Source: Enterobacter sp. Ag1 (GTDB lineage Bacteria; Pseudomonadota; Gammaproteobacteria; Enterobacterales; Enterobacteriaceae). From it: 64,000 nt of DNA. Both the position numbers and the translations under genes were made by a program. The notes beneath the pieces were generated by a model. The model had not been told where the DNA came from and made no database searches. It saw nothing but the letters and a program-made list of their open reading frames with translations. The DNA lies in assembly GCA_000277545.1 (NCBI GenBank), contig AKXM01000009.1:17129-81128 (forward strand), read 5' to 3'. Positions 61,232 through 64,000 of this stretch are shown piece by piece (position 1 is the first letter of the stretch; the number at the start of each line of letters is the position of its first letter).

Positions 61232-61903
61232 ATGTGCGGTCGGTTTACGCAGTACAACTCCCGCGAGGAGTACCTGGCCTTTCTCGGAGAAGAAGCAGAG
61301 CGGGACATCCCGTATGATCCGGAGCCCGTCGGCCGCTACAACGTTGCGCCCGGAACCCGTGTATTACTGCTGAGTGAACGCCGCTCGCAGCTGCATCTTG
61401 ATCCTGTTCACTGGGGTTATGCGCCGGAGTGGTGGAACAAGCCCGCTCTCATCAACGCCAGAAGTGAAACTGCGGCCGGCAGCCGGATGTTCAGGCCACT
61501 CTGGGAGCACGGACGGGCCATTGTTTTTGCTGACGGCTGGTTTGAGTGGAAACAGCAAAACGGCGTGAAACAGCCGTTTTTCATTTACCGCAAGGACGGA
61601 AATCCACTCCTGCTCGCTGCCATCGGGAAACCTCCTTTTGAGGATGGCAATGACCAGGAAGGATTCCTGATCGTCACGGCAGCTGCGGATGAGGGGCTGC
61701 TGGACATTCACGATCGGCGACCGCTCGTGTACTCACCGGCTGCTGCACGTAAATGGCTCAGCGAAAACACAACCGGTAAAGAGGCGGAAGACATTGCCAG
61801 TGAGGGCAGTCTTTCCGCCGAAGATTTCACATGGCACCCCGTCAGCCGGGCTGTTGGCAATCCACGGAACCAGGGCCGGGAACTGATAGAGCCACTGGCA
61901 TAG
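61232..61903 (+). CDS. SRAP-family protein (YedK/HMCES-like abasic-site shield)
   Basis: A 223-residue SRAP protein. Cys2 (MCGRFTQ), which bonds to abasic sites in single-stranded DNA, is present, with RYNVAPG (Asn), WFEW (Glu) and H in DIHDRRP. The last motif is normally HxRMP; here Met is Arg. It would protect plasmid single strands at damaged bases. It is on the plus strand next to umuDC, linked to SOS rather than to single-strand expression. Confidence 0.88.
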   Translation: MCGRFTQYNSREEYLAFLGEEAERDIPYDPEPVGRYNVAPGTRVLLLSERRSQLHLDPVHWGYAPEWWNKPALINARSETAAGSRMFRPLWEHGRAIVFADGWFEWKQQNGVKQPFFIYRKDGNPLLLAAIGKPPFEDGNDQEGFLIVTAAADEGLLDIHDRRPLVYSPAAARKWLSENTTGKEAEDIASEGSLSAEDFTWHPVSRAVGNPRNQGRELIEPLA

Positions 61904-62047
61904 CAGACGATGAGATAACCGGTATCCACTCACAGGGTTATGCACCGTTTCTGTGGATAACCCGGAGCCTGTTTTATCCGGCAGAACAATAACCTGGCAG
62001 GAGCCGGTAAAATTCTCCTTGCAGGACGGGAAATATCTTAAATAATA

Positions 62048-62063
62048 CTGTATATAAAAACAG
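62048..62063 (+). promoter_or_regulatory. LexA box upstream of umuDC
   Basis: CTGTATATAAAAACAG fits the LexA consensus CTG-N10-CAG with the favoured TATATAA inner sequence, and lies 20 bp before the umuD start. The operon is therefore expected to be induced by DNA damage. Confidence 0.88.
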
Positions 62064-62082
62064 GCATTTTAAGAGGTATGCC

Positions 62083-62505
62083 ATGATCCTTTTTGTCACT
62101 CCCGCATCTGAACCAGCACTGTCCACCGCACCACTTTTCACAGAGCGCTGTCCGGCAGGTTTTCCGTCACCTGCCGCGGACTATACCGAAGACGAACTGG
62201 ATCTGAACGCCTACTGTATCCGTCGCCCCAGCGCGACCTACTTTGTCCGGGCCATTGGCGACTCGATGAAAGATATGGGCCTGCACTCCGGCGATTTAAT
62301 GGTTGTCGACAAAGCCGAAAAACCCATGCAGGGGGATATTGTCATCGCGGAAACAGATGGCGAGTTCACCGTTAAACGCCTGCAGCTTAAGCCCCGTATC
62401 GCCCTGCTGCCGATGAATCCCGCCTACCCCACCCTCTACCCGGAGGAACTGCAGATATTCGGCGTGGTGATGGCATTCATCCATAAGACGCGGGGTATGG
62501 ACTGA
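62083..62505 (+). CDS. umuD: UmuD-like subunit of an SOS mutagenesis polymerase
   Basis: A 140-residue LexA/UmuD-family protein (UmuD 139). The self-cleavage site is CPAG/FPSP after G26; catalytic Ser61 (GDSM) and Lys98 (FTVKR) are in place. Cleaved form joins UmuC to make an error-prone polymerase. Under the LexA box at 62048; its stop overlaps the umuC start (TGATG). Confidence 0.95.
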   Translation: MILFVTPASEPALSTAPLFTERCPAGFPSPAADYTEDELDLNAYCIRRPSATYFVRAIGDSMKDMGLHSGDLMVVDKAEKPMQGDIVIAETDGEFTVKRLQLKPRIALLPMNPAYPTLYPEELQIFGVVMAFIHKTRGMD

Positions 62506-63779
62506 TGTTCGCTCTGGCTGACGTCAACAGCTTCTATGCGAGCTGTGAAAAGGTGTTTCGTCCGGACCTGCGTAACAGGCCCGTTGTGGTGCTCAGTAAC
62601 AACGATGGTTGCGTCATCGCGCGCAGCGCCGAAGCGAAACGGCTGGGCATTAAGATGGGCGTCCCCTGGTTCCAGCTGAAGACGGCACAATTCCCGGAGC
62701 CGGTCATCACGTTCTCGAGCAATTACGAGCTTTATGCATCGCTGTCGAACAGGGTTATGTCTCATCTCGAGGAGCTGGCGCCGCGCGTGGAGCAATACAG
62801 CATTGACGAGATGTTTCTGGACATTCGCGGTATAGACAGCTGCATCGATTTCGAGGATTTCGGCCGGCAGCTGCGTGAGCACGTTCGTTCCGGCACAGGG
62901 CTGACCATCGGCGTCGGAATGGGACCGACCAAAACGCTGGCTAAAAGCGCACAATGGGCGTCTAAGGAATGGCGGCAGTTTGGTGGCGTGCTTGCTCTGA
63001 CTTCTGGCAATCCAAAACGAACGGAGAAACTGTTGTCACTGCAGCCAGTAGACGAAATCTGGGGGGTTGGCCGCAGGATCTCAAAGAAACTGAGCACAAT
63101 GGGGATAACAACTGCACTGCAGCTGGCGCGCGCGAACCCTGTATTTATCAGGAAAAATTTCAGCGTTGTGCTGGAGAGAACCGTCCGGGAACTCAACGGA
63201 GAAAGCTGTATTTCGCTTGAAGAAGCGCCGCCGCCAAAACAGCAGATTGTCTGCAGCCGGTCCTTTGGGGAGCGTGTCACGACGTATGAAGCCATGCGCC
63301 AGGCAGTTTGTCAGTACGCTGAGCGTGCAGCTGAGAAGCTGCGCGGCGAGCGTCAGTTTTGCAGGCATATTGCTGTATTTGTGAAAACGTCACCGTTCGC
63401 GTTGAACGAACCGTATTACGGGAATGTGGCCAGTGAAAAGCTGATGACTCCCACGCAGGATACCAGGGACATTATAGCTGCAGCGGTGAAAGCACTGGAT
63501 AGGATCTGGGTGAATGGGCATCGATATGCAAAAGCGGGTTGCATGCTTAATGATTTCACTCCTACCGGGGTTTCGCAGCTGAACCTCTTCGATGATACTC
63601 AGCCCCGGAGCAACAGTAACCAGCTGATGAAAGTCGTGGACGGCATTAACCATTCAGGACTGGGAAAAGTGTGGTTTGCGGGACGAGGCATTGCTCCTGA
63701 GTGGCAAATGAAACGAGAAATGCTTTCCCCTGCGTACACAACGCGCTGGAATGATCTCCCGGTGGCAATGATAAGATGA
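62505..63779 (+). CDS. umuC: UmuC-like Y-family DNA polymerase V subunit
   Basis: A 424-residue Y-family polymerase (UmuC 422). Catalytic residues: Asp in [15 protein letters not shown] and Asp-Glu in [10 protein letters not shown]. The C-terminal region has the beta-clamp binding segment near QLNLFDD. It performs translesion synthesis with UmuD'. Coupled to umuD. Confidence 0.96.
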   Translation: MFALADVNSFYASCEKVFRPDLRNRPVVVLSNNDGCVIARSAEAKRLGIKMGVPWFQLKTAQFPEPVITFSSNYELYASLSNRVMSHLEELAPRVEQYSIDEMFLDIRGIDSCIDFEDFGRQLREHVRSGTGLTIGVGMGPTKTLAKSAQWASKEWRQFGGVLALTSGNPKRTEKLLSLQPVDEIWGVGRRISKKLSTMGITTALQLARANPVFIRKNFSVVLERTVRELNGESCISLEEAPPPKQQIVCSRSFGERVTTYEAMRQAVCQYAERAAEKLRGERQFCRHIAVFVKTSPFALNEPYYGNVASEKLMTPTQDTRDIIAAAVKALDRIWVNGHRYAKAGCMLNDFTPTGVSQLNLFDDTQPRSNSNQLMKVVDGINHSGLGKVWFAGRGIAPEWQMKREMLSPAYTTRWNDLPVAMIR

Positions 63780-63791
63780 TCTGCCACCGAA

Positions 63792-63870
63792 AGATTTCGC
63801 ATGCGAAATCTGGGTTATATCTACCAGTCAGAATTCGTCATCCAAATAGCCAGATTTCGCATGCGAAATC
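63792..63870. repeat. 20-bp palindrome, copies 2 and 3
   Basis: Copy 2 is exact (63792-63811), 12 bp after the umuC stop. Copy 3 (63852-63870) matches 19 of 20 bases and lies inside the last codons of the partial gene at the right edge, where it codes ISHAKS. Spacing between the two centres is 60 bp. Spacing of similar palindromes is often seen at partition centromeres or operator arrays. Confidence 0.65.
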
Positions 63871-64000
63871 ACTTCTTTTGTTCGGCCTTCCGTTAAATAG
63901 TGCGTGACTGTTGTTTCTGATGTGGAGTAATCAACACCCTCTATTTTATGAACTTCTATGCCATCGAGTTTTAACTCAAGTATATCTTCCCTATTTTTCT
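63828..64000 (-). CDS. C-terminal fragment of an unrecognised gene cut by the window edge
   Basis: A minus-strand frame without stops enters from 64000 and ends TGA at 63828-63830, giving 56 residues (NREDILELKLDGIEVHKIEG, then ...TSETTVTHYLTEGRTK, ending SGYLDDEF). Codon choice and composition look coding and AT-rich. It converges on umuC. Too short to assign; a small regulator or toxin-antitoxin partner is possible. Confidence 0.45.
   Translation of the reverse strand, partial: KNREDILELKLDGIEVHKIEGVDYSTSETTVTHYLTEGRTKEVISHAKSGYLDDEF

Noticed and set aside
1..64000. CRISPR arrays, tRNA/rRNA genes, insertion sequences, antibiotic resistance genes
   Set aside because: Scanned for by repeats and by protein content; none seen in this window.

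Overview
The window looks like part of a large conjugative IncF plasmid of the Enterobacterales, most plausibly a Klebsiella IncFII(K)-type plasmid. Three things point this way: a silver/copper resistance island (silP end plus pcoG-pcoE), an IncFII-style replicon (repA with tap leader, CopA antisense RNA and a RepA2/CopB-like repressor), and a complete F-type transfer operon that differs in detail from F itself. No insertion sequence, tRNA, rRNA or CRISPR array was seen. Both edges cut a gene: silP on the left and an unrecognised minus-strand gene on the right.

Layout. 1-9.8 kb: 3' end of silP, a DUF2933 membrane protein, pcoG, pcoE1, then pcoABCD, pcoRS and pcoE2 with their operators. 9.9-12.7 kb: an Rpn-type nuclease and a small accessory set including a degraded, frameshifted ORF. 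12.8-15.3 kb: the replicon, with a GC-rich direct repeat beyond the origin-like DNA. 15.4-46.6 kb: PLD nuclease, DUF1496 protein, then the transfer operon on the minus strand in F order (traY A L E K B R, two extra genes, V C trbI W U, one extra gene, trbC N F trbB H G, a traS-position gene, D I, DUF2726, X), with traJ, traM and oriT upstream. No traT or finO was found, and traP/trbD/trbG/trbA/traQ were not recognised.

The relaxase nick is predicted between 46581 and 46582, by similarity to F oriT. The plus strand would then enter the recipient 5' end first, reading rightwards. 46.7-61 kb is the leading region. Apart from the first gene (a lytic transglycosylase), every gene up to 60.9 kb lies on the minus strand, so the incoming single strand is directly their template. 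It encodes anti-restriction proteins (ArdB, ArdA), two methyltransferase-related proteins, PsiB/PsiA, a ParB-like protein, SSB and many small unknowns. Among these is a tightly overlapping cassette of three membrane proteins and one coiled-coil protein attached to psiBA.

The most interesting signal is non-coding. Three dispersed copies of a structured element (about 47.96, 50.51 and 56.49 kb) keep the same hairpins while the bases in the stems co-vary. A second, unrelated 234-bp repeat precedes both ardA and the DNA methyltransferase. Both families sit upstream of leading-region genes, as expected of single-stranded-DNA promoters (Frpo/ssi type) that switch on an anti-defence programme as the plasmid enters a cell. 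61.2-64 kb holds an SRAP (YedK/HMCES-like) protein and SOS-regulated umuDC on the opposite strand, and three copies of a 20-bp palindrome that may be operators or partition sites.
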